A stretch of DNA of 64,000 nucleotides, from positions 7,301,687 to 7,365,686 of the forward strand of contig OZ038435.1 in NCBI GenBank assembly GCA_964036275.1, in the 5' to 3' direction. A program made the position numbers and the translations under genes. The notes beneath the pieces are model-generated. The model was not told the DNA's origin. It was given only the letters and a program-made list of their open reading frames with translations, and made no database searches. This stretch comes from Litoditis marina. Taxonomy: Eukaryota > Nematoda > Chromadorea > Rhabditida > Rhabditidae. This document shows positions 1-29,868 of the stretch, piece by piece. Position 1 is the stretch's first letter. Each line of letters opens with the position of its first letter.

Positions 1-340
1 GGTGTTACTCTTCACCTAAAATTAGGCTCATTGTACCGAATGATATCGAATGATTCTAGAACCGAAGAGCGTTCCGTACAGTATGCTGGTACTGCACGAT
101 ACCTATGAGTGTGCGGACAGTTTGTACTGTATTTTGTTGGGCAATCGCTCAATTACGTGAAACATGTTGAAAACAGCAGAACTCAGGAACGTGTAACAAC
201 AAAGTGCATGATGTCTTACAAGAATGCTTACCTAACGTGACTATTTCATTTAATTCCAGTATAGAGCTACATCTGGAGAAGAATTTGACCAAACACACTT
301 GAGAGCGGTGACACCATTATTTTAGTGTTTTAAAACTCAC

Positions 341-3300
341 ACACTTCTTGTTGAGCTGGTCAATACTGTATGGAGAGTCGAATTTCGAGAAGCCAACAGC
401 ATGCCTGTAAAATTGAGAATAGGAAAATTTGTATTTGGGTCATTTCGAAGCAGCACCAAAAGCTTGATAGGATGAGAAACAACACTCTATAGCTAGCTGG
501 ATCTACGATTGGATTCTGATTTGTTGCTTTCGTTCTGCTGTAAAATGGCCAGCTGATTTCCGGAACAGTCACAGTTTTCTGCTATGCGGTTGCATCGAGG
601 GCAAACATCAACTGTTAGTTTACCAAATATTGCAGCAATGGCAGAACACAAGTTCACTTTGTATAATGAAGTTTAAAAGTAAGTCATAATTTCTTACATT
701 TCTGACAATTTGTACAGATAAGATATATGTATAAGCTAACAGATAAACCATAGCATAAACTAACCCCATGCTTTTCTGCAAACGCGGGATTAGCTTTCTG
801 TTTTTCTTCTCAATGAACTTCACCGTTGCCTTGAAGGCCTCGCTAATTGGATTGCCCGGAAACAGATTGTCCATGAGACATTCCAGTGCTTCATAGAGGC
901 ACTGATATTCATAACACAATTCTTTGGTCGGATTAATTAGGATAGACCGGACTAGAGCAGCGGAAGCCCCCTGAAAAAACATATATTCATGAACAATCTG
1001 TTTCACTAAAAAATAAACTAACTTGATAATATAAACAAAATGAGCAATTTGTGAGAGCGTGCTGTACCTATAAAAATGAAGCACTACCTTGATTATCACG
1101 AGAATTATTTATCATCACAGGTAAGAACGCAATTGACCTGCCTGCGTTTATTAGATCACTATATTTCGAGGCCACTACTATAAAGCAATTTGAATTCATA
1201 CACCAACTTTTAAACTTCATGAATATTTGATAAAAAAAAGCTTTAATTTCTGTACTGTATTTTCCCCACAGTACATAATTAACCGAACCAAAGATTTGAA
1301 AAAAAAAACAAATACTTACCTTCTCCGACATTCCCCATGCCATCAAACAGCTTTTCGAGGCCACTACACTTCGGTCGCTGAAAAAAGCTCTTTCAATCAA
1401 AATAAATTAACGTTGCACACTTTTCCAACAAATTTGTACTTTGTTATCACTATTGTCATGCCACATGAAGACACCGAGGGAGACAACCTGAAAATATGGT
1501 CGGATTACACAAGCAACCGGGTTGCCTCTATAATTTGGCGGCGAGTCGCCGGCGACATGGAGGGGTCGGCAGAGTGTCGCCGGCGGGTCGCCTGCGATTA
1601 TTTTCAGGTCCTTCACCCGCCTAAAAACTACAAGTATACATATATGATCAACAAATATATCATCCAGAATCAACGACCTGAATATAATCGCAGGCGACCC
1701 GCCGGCGACACTCTGCCGACCCCTCCATGTCGCCGGCGACTTGCCGCCAAATTCTAGAGAATATCAACCAAAAGTCAACCCGGTTGCTTTTGTAAAAATA
1801 ACTCGGTTGATTTTTGAGGCAACCAAAAAGCAACCGGATTGCTTTTGAGAAGCAACCAATCTCTCTTTACAAATTCAACCTGGTTGGTTGCTTTTGTAAA
1901 GAAAGGTTGGTTGGCTCTAAAAAGCGATTCGGTTGCTCTTCGGTTGCATTCTGGAAGCAACCAAAATTTCTATACAAAGGCAACCGGGTTGACTTTTGGT
2001 TGATATCAACCCGGTTGCTTGTGTAATTGGCCGAAAATATAATGATAAGACACAACATCGTGAGACAAAAGAGAACAGTGAGAACAAACCTTTTACCCTT
2101 CCAAGTGAATGGTTTTCCAGTAATCATTGCTGTGAACGGAGGACTTTCCGGCACTTCTTTAACGATGAAATCGCAGATGTCGTTATTTGTAATCTGTAAA
2201 TGTGTGTTAGTACTTTTCAGACAAGGTGTCATATGTATTATCAAAAGCCGTACTTTTTCAACGAGGTTACCAACTTGTCGAGAATAAAAACCAAGACCCC
2301 CAAAAGTATTGACTTAGTTTTGTTTTGGGCATAAATGTTTGAAACGTAAGAGGTACTCGAAAACGGACCATAAAAGGCTCATTGCGTTCCAGCGTTCAGT
2401 TTCTAGCCGTGAATTTACAGAACAATCAATTGCCTCACAGCATTTGATGTGATCGAGCGGAAAGGATACCCATAATGATAATATATGGTGAAAAGTCTAG
2501 TCAATTCTTGATTACTTCCAAATATGCGAAAACCCACTCTTTTGTCACTCTCTACGTTCATGTAGGATATCCAGAGGTTTTTCGCCCCAGTAGCCATCTT
2601 GGCTGCTTTTCCAGCAGCAATGCGTGCCGACTCGACTTCCGTAACATCTTTCCGAAACGTCAACCTTGAGAAAGCCGACTCCCAGTCGACCTGAAATTGA
2701 ACACTCAATTCCCGCAACAAACGTTTACTCAACGTGATCAATTCATTCGATTACCAGTTTTGTGTAACGCGAAAATTAACGCTTTTATTCAGTTCTGTAA
2801 TCTACCGGTGACCTGTGAGAAGAACTGAAAAAGGTTTCCGAGAACCGGTTAGGTTCCCAGAAACCCGTTACCCGTTACAAATAGAATGTCTTCCTTGGGT
2901 TGTAAGGTCAAAATGAGTATAAAAAAGGAACGAAACACTGACTAACCATCCTCACCGATGGCAAGTTGATTCCGTGAATTGCGCCAGCTGGCACATCTCC
3001 TTCTTCTTCTTTAAATACCAAAATCGAGCCAGTGATGGCAGCGAGCTTCGGGCGGACGTTTTTGTCCTTCTGTAACTTCATTGTATGCAATTAATGTCAA
3101 TTTACCATTGAGCAGAACGCGTCAGAGCACTATTGGGATACTTCATTCACAACACTATAGGTGATCTCCTCACTCTACAATTATTTGATAATGAAAACCC
3201 GAAAGCTCCTAGACATGTATGATAGAAGGAAAAGAGCTCAATGCTTACAGAACACATAATATGCGATGAGATCTTAACTTTATGTGCTATGTGATGATGA

Positions 3301-4171
3301 GCCAAGTTGGGTTTCGAGTGAAGAAAAAAGTTGAAAAAAATCTCTATCAGCACAACTCATGAAAGCTATCCAAAAATAAGTTCAGGATCATCCATGTTTC
3401 ACAAAGCACGCAAAGATGTAGCAGACCAAATAATTCCCGCATGTACTACAGTGATCATTTCGCAGCGCGGTAAAGATCAAACGTACATACGTTTTTCAGC
3501 TCCTCAAACTCCTCTCAACGTGTCAACAAATGTCTGTTGCATAAATAGCTCCTCTCTCATTACGAAACTTAGATTGCCACAGGAAAAAATCAACTAACAG
3601 CTGTGTAAACGTAGACTGAATGAGTTGCTTCTTCTACCAGTCCTTCCACTTCGCTAGCGATAGAATCATCTGGCACAACTATGATTAAATCTGAAAACAC
3701 AGAGATATAGGTGAAATGAAATGATTCGAGAAGTTGACAACACCCTTGATGATGTAATGAAGTTTATCTTCGTTCGGTTCTCAGAAATTTAAGAAAAAAA
3801 CTGTGACTCAAATAGTGAAAGTAGAGTGTTACACGATCCCTAGTTGACCTGTCAAAAATTAGGTGTTCTTGAAAATGACACTAACATTGTTACTAAATAC
3901 AAACTATTGATATAAGATATGGTTTTCGAGAGAATTCTGTCGTTTCGCAGACAAAAGTCAGATCAGCGCACTACAATGGTTCTACGTGGGACTATAAGCA
4001 GCATACTATGAAAAAAATATATAATATAATGATGATGCACGCTGCATGGAACACATTTGACATTACAAACCTTTTCTGGAGATTATACAAGTGGAATTTT
4101 CAACGAATTGTCCGAACAGGTACAACTGAAAACAGAACATAAACGTCGCTAATGTGCTAAAGGGTCGTGCA

Positions 4172-4255
<84 letters not shown>

Positions 4256-5387
4256 TTCACCAGCCAAGTGAACCCCAATATCAATTTGAGCTATTCTTTT
4301 TCAAACTTAACTGTATAATTCAAAAAGCCAACACTATAAAATCGTGATGACAAAAATATCACATCATACTTGAGAAACAACTCCCGTTGACTGATTCAAC
4401 CACATTTCCGTACACATATGAATGAATATGTAGGACCAACATAGATTCTGTACTCAGAAGATTCTTGGTAGCGGTACAGTAAAATACAGTTCGGTCCAGT
4501 TCAGCGAAAATGAAAATACATTTCATCTCTCACAGGAAATCGGTTACTAGAGAAAAGTTCCCAAATTATCACTAAACTATCGACATTCTTTTCATGTAAC
4601 GGTTATCGATAGTTGAGTGATAATTTACCAACATATAAGTGATAATTCACTGATAGTTTAGTAACATTTCAGTGAGCGTTCAGTGATAATTTAGTATCAC
4701 TTCGGTATTTTTTTATAATAGTGATAGTTTACTGACACATTAGATAGTAGTAGTTTACTATCTTGTTGATAGTATTTTAGTAAAATATCACTATTCCGAT
4801 ACTGAATTGATAGTAACTCACTACTAAAGTGTCGGTGATAAATTTTACTACTATTAGTTTATTAAATTATCAATAGTAGCCAATTCCCTACGCTAATAGT
4901 CTGAGTCCCTCATAATTATACAAAATTCTTCTCTTATTCAACTGGCTCGACCAACAACGAATCTGTATTTTACAGAAAGCGTTCTGAGCAATCCTAAGTG
5001 ATAGGTTATTGTTTTGTGAGTTGAATTACTCACCCAGGCGGATTTGTTTCTGAGGGCCTTCTCGCTTCCTGATCTGCCCGTAGTGAGCCATATACAATCT
5101 ACTTCTGACACTTCTTCCTGGCAACAATATATTACTTATCAAAATTGATATATAAAAGTGATGTGAAACCGACGTAATGAATCACCAGTTTATAATTGGA
5201 GCTTGCTACAGAAAAATTACTGTAAATGTTTTTTGTAAAGAGTACAGCAACCAATATTCAACACGCCAAGCAATAGAAAAGTAATTCAATGAAGCTAAAT
5301 TTGAGATGAACATTAAACGCGTACCAGACATTCAGTGAATGATTTCAACCGCCTTTGAAAGACCTCTGGTTCTGTCCAATGCGCCAT
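341..5387 (-). CDS. SPT16-like FACT subunit, N-terminal domain exons (3' part outside window)
   Basis: SPT16 is the large FACT subunit, a nuclear H2A-H2B chaperone; its N-terminal domain has an inactive aminopeptidase-P fold. I read exons 5387-5325, 5117-5034, 4125-4071, 3690-3599, 3069-2947, 2690-2556, 2193-2097, 970-765 and 404-341. The first four join in phase from an ATG in GATGG-like context, giving MAHWTEPEVFQRRLKS, then SEVDCIWLTTGRSGSEKA and a LYLFGQFVENS segment that parallels the SPT16 'LFGYEL' strand. LVRSILINPTKEL followed by a helical stretch and QKSMGHAVGFSKF matches the SPT16 'LVRTLMVDP...GFGMGIEFRE' block. Two small exons at about 1487-1440 and 1377-1320 are plausible, but their phase does not close. 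No stop is seen at the 3' end, so the gene should continue beyond base 1. It lies 462 bp downstream of the GCN1 stop on the same strand, close to nematode operon spacing. It is a divergent relative; a paralogue rather than the canonical SPT16 is possible. Confidence 0.68.
1504..2028. mobile_element. Nested inverted-repeat element with AAGCAACCGGGTTG ends, inside an SPT16-like intron
   Basis: Both ends carry the same inverted sequence (ACACAAGCAACCGGGTTG at 1507, its reverse complement ending near 2025). The interior right half is full of further GCAACC/GGTTGC units. A second, independent hairpin sits inside: a GC-rich arm at about 1535-1608 (GGCGACATGGAGGGGTCGG and neighbours) is repeated in reverse complement at about 1688-1752. 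The AT-rich flanks and the lack of a transposase reading frame suggest a non-autonomous foldback or MITE-type element with another one inserted in it. Relatives lie at 27837-28456 and, as a fragment, near 29333-29365. The open frames across the element come from the palindrome and are not genes. Confidence 0.75.
4176..4250. repeat. (CT)n microsatellite
   Basis: About 37 uninterrupted CT dinucleotides lie in the intron between the third exon (4125-4071) and the second exon of the SPT16-like gene. On the transcribed strand this is a purine (GA)n tract, not a polypyrimidine tract. Confidence 0.97.
4560..4880. repeat. AT-rich degenerate repeat of GATAGTTTA / AGTGATAATTTA words
   Basis: The stretch repeats variants of ACTGATAGTTTAGTA and AGTGATAATTCAC on both strands, giving many short imperfect palindromes. 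It lies in an intron of the SPT16-like gene. I see no open frame or sharp edges; it could be an old foldback element or a low-complexity expansion. Confidence 0.5.
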
Positions 5388-5848
5388 GATGAACTGATCC
5401 CTCCACCTTTCAATGAAAACAATTAGCTATTCTTGGCAAAAGTCTCATGTGTTTCCATGAGTACGTTTACGTAGTTGAAGAAGTGAAAAAACATCATTCA
5501 AAACAAGAAAGATTTACCTACCACCTATCAGACGTGAGAATTCAACCGATTTTCTACGGTAACTATATGAAAAAACAGAGTCATAGCACACTTTATGGTC
5601 ACTCTGACCAACAAAACGAAACCCAACAAAGACTGCAAAACTGTGCGAAACAACAGATATATCAAAGAAGAATGGAATAGAATCAACGTTTAACAAGTGA
5701 CTAATAGAAAAAAAAAGTTGTCAATACGAGAAGGCGATACTTTAAAACACGTGCAGAAACTGAAAATGGAAATGACACAAACAAACAAGACTGTGTTGTA
5801 TTTGAACTATGCAGTGATAAACAGAGATGATTTGCAACAGAAGTTCCC
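5388..5848. other. Short intergenic spacer between GCN1-like stop and SPT16-like start
   Basis: This 461-bp stretch holds no exon I can support. The two genes are co-oriented on the minus strand, and the spacing is at the long end of the usual nematode operon range, so a shared transcript resolved by trans-splicing is possible. No polyadenylation signal is unambiguous here. Confidence 0.4.
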
Positions 5849-23395
<17,547 letters not shown>

Positions 23396-23802
23396 CTGAC
23401 AATCGGGATTTTGCACAACAAAAATTAAACAATAGTTGGTTTTAGCTTAGCTGAATTCGACTGGGAAATAATAAAATTTGGAAGTAAGAAGGGCAAGTTC
23501 GTTAATATGCTAGATAAAATCACAACTGTTGCGCTCAACAGCACTATATTTTTCATGAACACAATCTAGCCAATGTTGCCTATACATATACATCTTTACT
23601 ATATTTCAAAACAATGAAAATCAGCCCATCTTGGTTCTCGGATCATAGGCTACTACATCTCTCTTATTTATTTTCATTTGAATTAAGAGAGAAGCAGTAT
23701 TGTTTTTTTAACGAATGAATGGAAACACGATAGAACGAAAGTCAGAATCAGAAAATGCACTACTTTCTTCGGAAACTAACTTTTCGTCTACTACCTTCGA
23801 GG

Positions 23803-24018
23803 CAACCAGAATAAGTCATTTAAAATTAAAAGTCATTAAAGTAAAAGTCATTTGAAAGTGAAAGTCATTAGGTACAGAAACAGTTGAGAATGAGAAATAA
23901 AGTTTTCGAAAATTTTCGTATTTTCAATTCGTGACTAAAAGTGAAATAATGACTTTTACTTTCAAATGAATTTTACTTTAATGACTTTTTTATTTTGAAT
24001 GACTTATTCTCGGAAAAA
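23803..24018. mobile_element. MITE-like element with AATAAGTCATT ends, copy 2
   Basis: CAACCAGAATAAGTCATTTA at the left is answered by AATGACTTATTCTCGG at the right. The interior repeats AAAGTCATT and its complement AATGACTTT, making the element almost one long palindrome. It shares a central block with copy 1 and lies between the GCN1-like and SH2/kinase-fold genes. Confidence 0.8.
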
Positions 24019-24338
24019 TACAAAAATAAAACATGAGCAGCTGGAAAAAAAGCTGGAGGTAATAACTTGGCATTTGCGACCAATTGATGTTTTTACGGTA
24101 CGGTATACATATTGAAGCGAGCTTTATTTTAAAAAAAGCTAGATATAACAACAATGCTCATTCATTAAAAGAGTTGATCATAATATGAGTTCCCATCAAC
24201 AAACACACGTAAAAACAAGAAACGTAAACAAATAGTATGAATTATTATTATTTAGTTCTTGGAATAAACTAAATATAGGTCTCAAACTAAATCTAAAAAT
24301 TCATAATAAATCAGGATAAAAAGAAAGTTTAACATAAA

Positions 24339-24540
24339 CCGCCAAAGGCCTCTCATTCCCTCAAAATTCTCGCAACCCCTCCATGTTTTACCGTCTCGCG
24401 ACCCCCAAAACGGCAAGATTCAACTATTTTCTGTATAATAATCGTTAATTCTATAAAAAATTGGTTAGCTAACAGCTCGCGACCCCTACTTTTTACAAGG
24501 ATTAACGCGACTTCCCATTTTACGCGAGAGGCCTCAGCAA
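24339..24540. mobile_element. GAGGCCTC-flanked repeat, copy 1 (inverted relative to 32110-32308)
   Basis: AAGGCCTCTCATTCCCTCAAA, then CTCGCGACCCCCAAAACGG, GTTAGCTAACAGCTCGCGAC and CCCTACTTTTTACAAGGATT, closing CGCGAGAGGCCTC. The same words appear in reverse complement in the LRR gene intron at 32110-32308. The near-palindromic ends suggest a non-autonomous element. Confidence 0.75.
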
Positions 24541-24578
24541 TAGCGGTGTATGCTTAAATACCAAGTACGCAAAGATTC

Positions 24579-24585
24579 CTTTATT
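24579..24585 (-). promoter_or_regulatory. Possible polyadenylation signal of the SH2/kinase-fold gene
   Basis: The plus-strand TTTATT reads AATAAA on the minus strand, about 250 bp past the stop codon at 24834. Other TTTATT words occur nearby, so this is only the first suitable candidate. Confidence 0.3.
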
Positions 24586-24833
24586 TTCTCTCTATCTAAT
24601 ATATTATCTAACTATACAGAGTTGAAAGGAAAGAGAAGAGAGGCACGTAACAATGTGGGCATACTCACAATAGCTCACTCTAAAAAAAAACCGGGACCCT
24701 TCTGAATATTTCGATCGGCATAAAAAAGGCATAAAATGAAGATTTTAATAGAGTATCATAATTAAAAACTACTGGAACCCTCCTTTTTCTTGGCTATTGC
24801 CCGGGATTGCGAGTGATGTAGTGTGAGTGTCGT

Positions 24834-27800
24834 TCAAGCACTGTATGGCAGCAAAGAATCCAAAATATCCTTCGCGGTGGGACGGAGTCTGGCATCCTGC
24901 AGGAACATATTGAAATATGAGCGGCCACATAGATACTTTTTGAAATAGTTTTTATACATTTTCAATATAGTTTAAAATCCACCCAGAGACTATTCTGAAT
25001 AGTTAGTTTTGTAACTATTCGATACAGTCGGAACTCGGCTGGATCCAACCGCATTTTTCGTTAACCGCGCAAATTAGTCGTTAACCAAAGTTATGGTTAA
25101 TACTTTTGTTAACCACTTGGTATCCACGGACTCAAAAATGGTTGAATGGTTAACGGTAACGGTATTAACGGGCAGGGGGAACAAAATTCGCGTTTATTGT
25201 GGAATTCGCCTCGGAACGAACTTTAGCGTATTTACGATTATGATTGGGAGTAGCAAGTGTAAGTGTCTCCGAAACGTATGAACTAACCCGGACTAGGCAG
25301 CGAGAGAATATTTGTAGCTGAAGCTCGCTAGTTATTGTTGATGGCACATTGATCATTGGTTTATCACAGTTCAAGAATAAGGCCTGAAAAATACGAGCGT
25401 CAATGATAAATTTTTTCAACTAAAAATCCACGTAGGAATAAAGATTATCATTGCGAATAATTTCGAAAAAAAAACATTGATTGCATTTTTCAAGTTTTTT
25501 TTGATTTTTTGACCTAAACGTTTACAAATTCGTTTATTAGTATCAATTCTACTTCAGGACTCGCAGATTAGACAAACGACTGGAACAGAGGCAAAAAACT
25601 TACTCTCGTAGCAATTGTGTCCGGGTAGAAATCTGTTTTGCAATCTGTTCCAATGTATACGCACGTAGCGCCAGCCGCCCAGACATCAATCGTTGGTGAG
25701 AAGACACCCTGAATCGCAACGTCATTTACGGCATTGTGCTGCTTTGACAATAAAGTGAGTACCAATCACGTGATTTCTAATATTTAATTGCACAAAAGAG
25801 GGAAACGAGGAGAGGTAGGAAACAATGTGGTGTAACATACTATTAAAGACTGATATAAGAAAATCAGAAAAGTATGAAAAATAAGTATCTTACAGTCTTG
25901 AGCAGTTCCGGTGATGGGAATCGCGCTCGAGTCGGTTTGACTGGAACTGGAGGTTTTTCCGTAAGCGTAACCTTCTTCGCAAATTGGAAACCATGCAACT
26001 TCAAAGCACAGAGGTCGGTCACCAGAAAATTCTTGCAACTCAGATTGCCATGACAGACCTGAAAAAGAAGTTTCCAATATACACCTGATCAAATACGGAT
26101 TAATTTTATAAAAATTCTCAAACTCAACTGAAAACTTTGTGTTAAATGCTAATCCGTTTTTCCATCAAGAAGTGATTACAGGCTAAAAATTACTATAAAG
26201 GACTAGAAAATAAAGTAACGTTGATAGCAAAACAAAACCAACTTTTGCCGAAGCAAGAAACGAGACAGAGCGGATCACATCCAACATCATCTTCGATTTC
26301 TGCCACTGGGAAAGCGATCTTGTAGTGATGAACTTCTGTAACACAAGGCTGTCAGTTTTCTCGGAATTTCAGTGTTCCTCAAACTTCAGAATTTCGATTT
26401 ATATCAAATCGAGAATTAGGTGAGTTTGGGTAAACTTTTCGAGCAAGATTAAACTTGTGGTGATATTTGAACTTTGAACACATGCGCAAACTTCGCACTA
26501 TTATAATAATATTCTCACCAATAAGAAACATGTGAATTATCCAAAGACCATTACCTCCAAATTACCATTCGCTGCATAACTCGTAACATATCCGAAGGGA
26601 GCTCTATCATAAAACACCGACTGCAATTCGACAACTTCTTCGTTCTTGTTGAGCGCAATGAGCCAGCGTAGCTCCTGAAACAACTCTTCTCACAGTGGCG
26701 TGAATGTCTTTCTATATGCCAAAGGCAGTACTTGCAATAAACCAGCGAAACCTACACAAACTCTGTTCACCGCAATCTGACATTCCGTTATAGATCGGTG
26801 CTCTACATTGATTTATATTTCCATTATCACAAGAAACAAGACCATGCGTTTATAGGTTCAGGTCGTGAACTATAATTCAAATCATGGCGTGTCGTCAACG
26901 CAGTAACCGGCCCACAATCGGGGATTTCCTAAGAAAAAGTTAAAAAAAAAACTGAGTTGGTGAGATCTGAACACGCCAAACACACGCTAAAACAAAACCC
27001 TGAGCGAGGTTTGTTAAAACGGCACAAAATAAGTACTAGAATACAAACTCACATTTCCACATAGCTCCATATTAGATTTCTTGGCAACCTTGATGATCCC
27101 ATCCGCCGAAACACCGTCTTTGTCAACGGAGCAACGTGCCCAATCAGAGTTGCGACCGACTAGAATTAGTATTGAATACATTGACCATGCATGAGGCGGT
27201 TTTGTTGTGCACAAAATTTGATTCTAAAACAGGTGTTTTGTTTGGGTAACGACACTACAAATAAGGGTGATAGATTAGGTTTTCAACGGTGAATCAATAT
27301 AAACGGTAGTTCCAAATTCCCACTTCGAGAAAAATGAGGAATTCAATCTATCGTCCAACAAAGTCATCCCACGCTCGACTTTGACCGTTTCATATTTTGG
27401 CAAGAAGGAAACTGGAACAGAGCTCAACGACCATGACACTCACTTTTCCATTTTCCCTGTACCACGGGAGTCGACAATGATGACCAATTTTCGGGTCTTC
27501 TTACACGGTTCGACGCTCTCGCCCCTTCTGGAGGTTCCACTGACAGTCCCGAGAACTCCAGACACTGCACGAGTTCGTTGAAGGACGATACTTTGACCTC
27601 AAATATTGAATAGAGCCAATAGTAAAATTATTCAATTATAATGTGTGAGCCACGAGAGCAGGAATATACAATAGATATTGCTCTATTCCGTAATGGTTTT
27701 AATTTGAACCCGTTGCCTTTCAGTCAAATTTCGTTATTTATGACATGAGTCGATATCAAACTGCAAGAACAACTAAGTCACTCTCCATAATAACTATCTT

Positions 27801-29868
27801 CAATGAATATTCGAAGATATCGAATAGTGGGCGGTTTACACACGCAGCCGGGTTAAAATGCAACCAGGTTGCATGTGTACGCGCGAAAAATAATTTGTAA
27901 AACCAGGATTACACCGTTTGAGAACTTGCAACTCCGCCCAGTAATCAGGATATCTGATAGTCACTAATTTTCGAATTTGATTCTGTTTGTTCTAATCAAT
28001 GAGTGATTGTACTAGTACAACTAGCAAAAAGAGAACAATTAGTAAAAAAGTGTGTGAATTCTGTTTGTGTCACCGTTTTCAGCAAAAAGTGAACAATACG
28101 AGGTAGGGAGTGTGCAACAAAAATAGAACAATACATAGTTTGCACAACGGTTTACTGAAACCACTTATTACAAAAAATCTTGATTTAAGCGTGAGTGTAT
28201 AAGTGCTTTAACGTACGTACGTTGTGGACCGTTGTGCAAACCTATGTATTGTTCTATTTTCGTTGCACACTCCCTACTTCGTATTGTTCACTTTTTGCTG
28301 AAACCGAACAGAGCTCACACACTTCCTGGTGCCCCACTTTTTACTAATGTTAAGTGATTTTGTTTGCATTTAAGATGCAACCCGGTAGCATTGGAGATAC
28401 AAAACCATTGATTGCATTCAAAAGCAACCAATGGTTTGGTACACACGCAACCTGTAGACCCAAGCTAAAGGTAATAGTCATAATAATAATAATGCACAAT
28501 TAACACTAAAGATAGATGAGTTCGTGAGATTGTGATCATATTGCTAACCTTTATCCCTGCCACCTTGAAACATTCTTTCATTGGTTTCACCTTTCTTCGG
28601 AGGAATTCGTCGTTCCACCGCACACCCAGACGATAGTGGCCTTCATCTTCCAGGTAAAACAAGAAGTCTCCGTTGGCCTGAAATTGTTTGAATTAATTGC
28701 ACATGGCACTTCGGATATAGAACTCAATTGAGCGCCACCGTTGGCACCTTTGTTAGAAACAGCGAGAAATCCTCCCATAAAAGCTAGTTATTATAACTTG
28801 ACCGATTTCTCTGGACATTCATAAGACACAGTCTAGTTCACAAAATCGGTTGCACTTCAAATGAAATATTATGTAGGTAAGAAGTAAGGACAAAAATCTC
28901 AACACAAACCTTCAGAATAGACTCCAAAACATACTTGCCGGCGAGACCATAATAGCAATCGACATCCAAGAATAGGGACTGAAAAACAACAGTTTGATGA
29001 TTATACACATAATTGAAAGAATGCTCAACTCTCGCTGAATACACTGAATGATGTATAAAAGCTAGAACTCATCCTAAAACTGATATCAATAATTAAACTA
29101 CAGTAAGTATTTTGAAGTTGGCCTTGTCATTGTAACATTGCGACAAGTGGTTGATCCTGTACACCTTTTTTGAAGCATATTACAAAAGTATTTTGCCAAA
29201 ATTTAACTTCTTTTGATTCGAGACCAGGAAATTTGAAAAAAAAATTAAATGCTCACACGGGATGTTATTTCTGTATGGCCAGGCATCTTTTCTGCCATCT
29301 TCTGTAAATATGGAATAATAGGGCCAATTACAGAAGCAACCGGGTTGCATGCAACCAAGTCGCCAAACAGATAATATGCCCAATTACTATTTCAATCTCA
29401 CAAATCATATGACTACTATGACATCTGGCTCTACTCGAATAGTTGAAGCATGGTAAATGTTTGTATATGACAAAATACAAAGACAAGAGAAGAAAGAGAC
29501 GCAGCTCAAGCCATGTGTGTGTGTGGGTGGGTGTAAGTGTGTTTAAATCAATGAAAACTTTGTTGTTTATAGGCACGAGCTTGCATGATGCTATCACCAA
29601 AACACTGAACGAAATAGATATCCGCGGAAAATTAACTGAGGTAAAACGAGGTTTCGAAAGGTGATGTAATATAATAACAATGAAAACGAATATTCGTTCG
29701 AATATTATTTTTGTGAAAACGAATATTATTTTTGTTTATAAAATTACCTTTTCAACGTAGAGTAGAGTACAGACAGACGAATTGAGATCCTTGATGTCGA
29801 CTTTTGAGATCCTTGCTGTCGACTCTTGAGATCCTTGCTGTCGATGAGTGCGACCCTCCGGGAAGAGC
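24834..29868 (-). CDS. SH2 + tyrosine-kinase-fold protein, predicted pseudokinase with degenerate SH2 domain
   Basis: Twelve exons join in phase: 29868-29748, 29301-29257, 28978-28910, 28677-28549, 27597-27444, 27159-27053, 26674-26555, 26335-26243, 26058-25894, 25738-25604, 25383-25288, 24896-24834 (TGA). From exon 2 the product is about 410 residues, with the SH2-linker-kinase order of the small FER-like kinases of worms. SH2: CYYGLAGKYVLESILK then GDFLFYLEDEGHYRLGVRW; the FLVR arginine is Tyr. Kinase: glycine loop IGRNSDW, beta-3 VAKK lysine kept, hinge YVTSYAANGNLE, catalytic loop HGNLSCKNFLV (HRD becomes HGN), GFQ for DFG, SPE for APE, DVWAAG, and DARLRP for the final Arg. Catalysis is therefore unlikely; a scaffolding role is inferred. 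Exon 2 begins TTTACAG/AAGATGG, so an alternative trans-spliced start there is possible. The first exon needs two bases from a further 5' exon I cannot place. Confidence 0.88.
25025..25210. repeat. GTTAACC-rich repeat in a kinase-fold gene intron
   Basis: GTTAACCG, GTTAACCA, TGGTTAATAC, GTTAACCACTT and GGTTAACGGTAACGG occur within 150 bp, ending AACAAAATTCGCGTTTATTGTGGAATTCGCC. A related block with the same GGAATT(C/T)GCG tail lies at 36580-36800. Confidence 0.65.
27837..28456. mobile_element. AAGCAACCGGGTTG-type element containing a second foldback
   Basis: The left end ACACACGCAGCCGGGTTAAAATGC and right end GGTACACACGCAACCTG resemble the 1504-2028 element and include GCAACCAGGTTGCATGTGTA and GATGCAACCCGGTAGCATT. 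Embedded inside, 28035-28345 is another inverted repeat. All of it lies in one intron of the SH2/kinase-fold gene (28548-27598). Confidence 0.65.
28035..28345. mobile_element. Foldback element with about 120-bp arms
   Basis: AGCAAAAAGTGAACAATACGA...GTAGGGAGTGTGCAAC...ATAGAACAATACATAG...TTGCACAACGG at the left is mirrored by CCGTTGTGCAAACCTATGTA...TTGTTCTATTTTCG...GTTGCACACTCCCTAC...TCGTATTGTTCACTTTTTGC at the right. A palindromic CGTACGTACG lies at the centre of the right arm's start. Confidence 0.88.
29333..29365. repeat. Fragment of AAGCAACCGGGTTG element
   Basis: AGAAGCAACCGGGTTGCATGC followed by AACCAAGTCGCC; a solo end of the family at 1504 and 27837, intronic. Confidence 0.6.
29758..29845 (-). 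repeat. 22-23-bp tandem repeat inside a coding exon
   Basis: On the minus strand GTCGACAGCAAGGATCTCAA is present three times with small changes (the third reads GTCGACATCAAGGATCTCAA). It falls in the first visible exon of the SH2/kinase-fold gene and adds repeated Lys/Ser/Gln-rich residues N-terminal of the SH2 domain. Confidence 0.75.

Noticed and set aside
1227..1757. 176-codon plus-strand frame over the GC-rich hairpin
   Set aside because: It lies across an inverted-repeat element and splice sites of the opposite-strand gene, with no protein-like composition.
25894..26092. Alternative frame of the kinase exon reading ...CFEVAWFPICEEGYAYG
   Set aside because: The other frame joins both neighbouring exons in phase and gives kinase-like strands (LKLHGFQFAKK, FPSPELLK), so it is the coding one.
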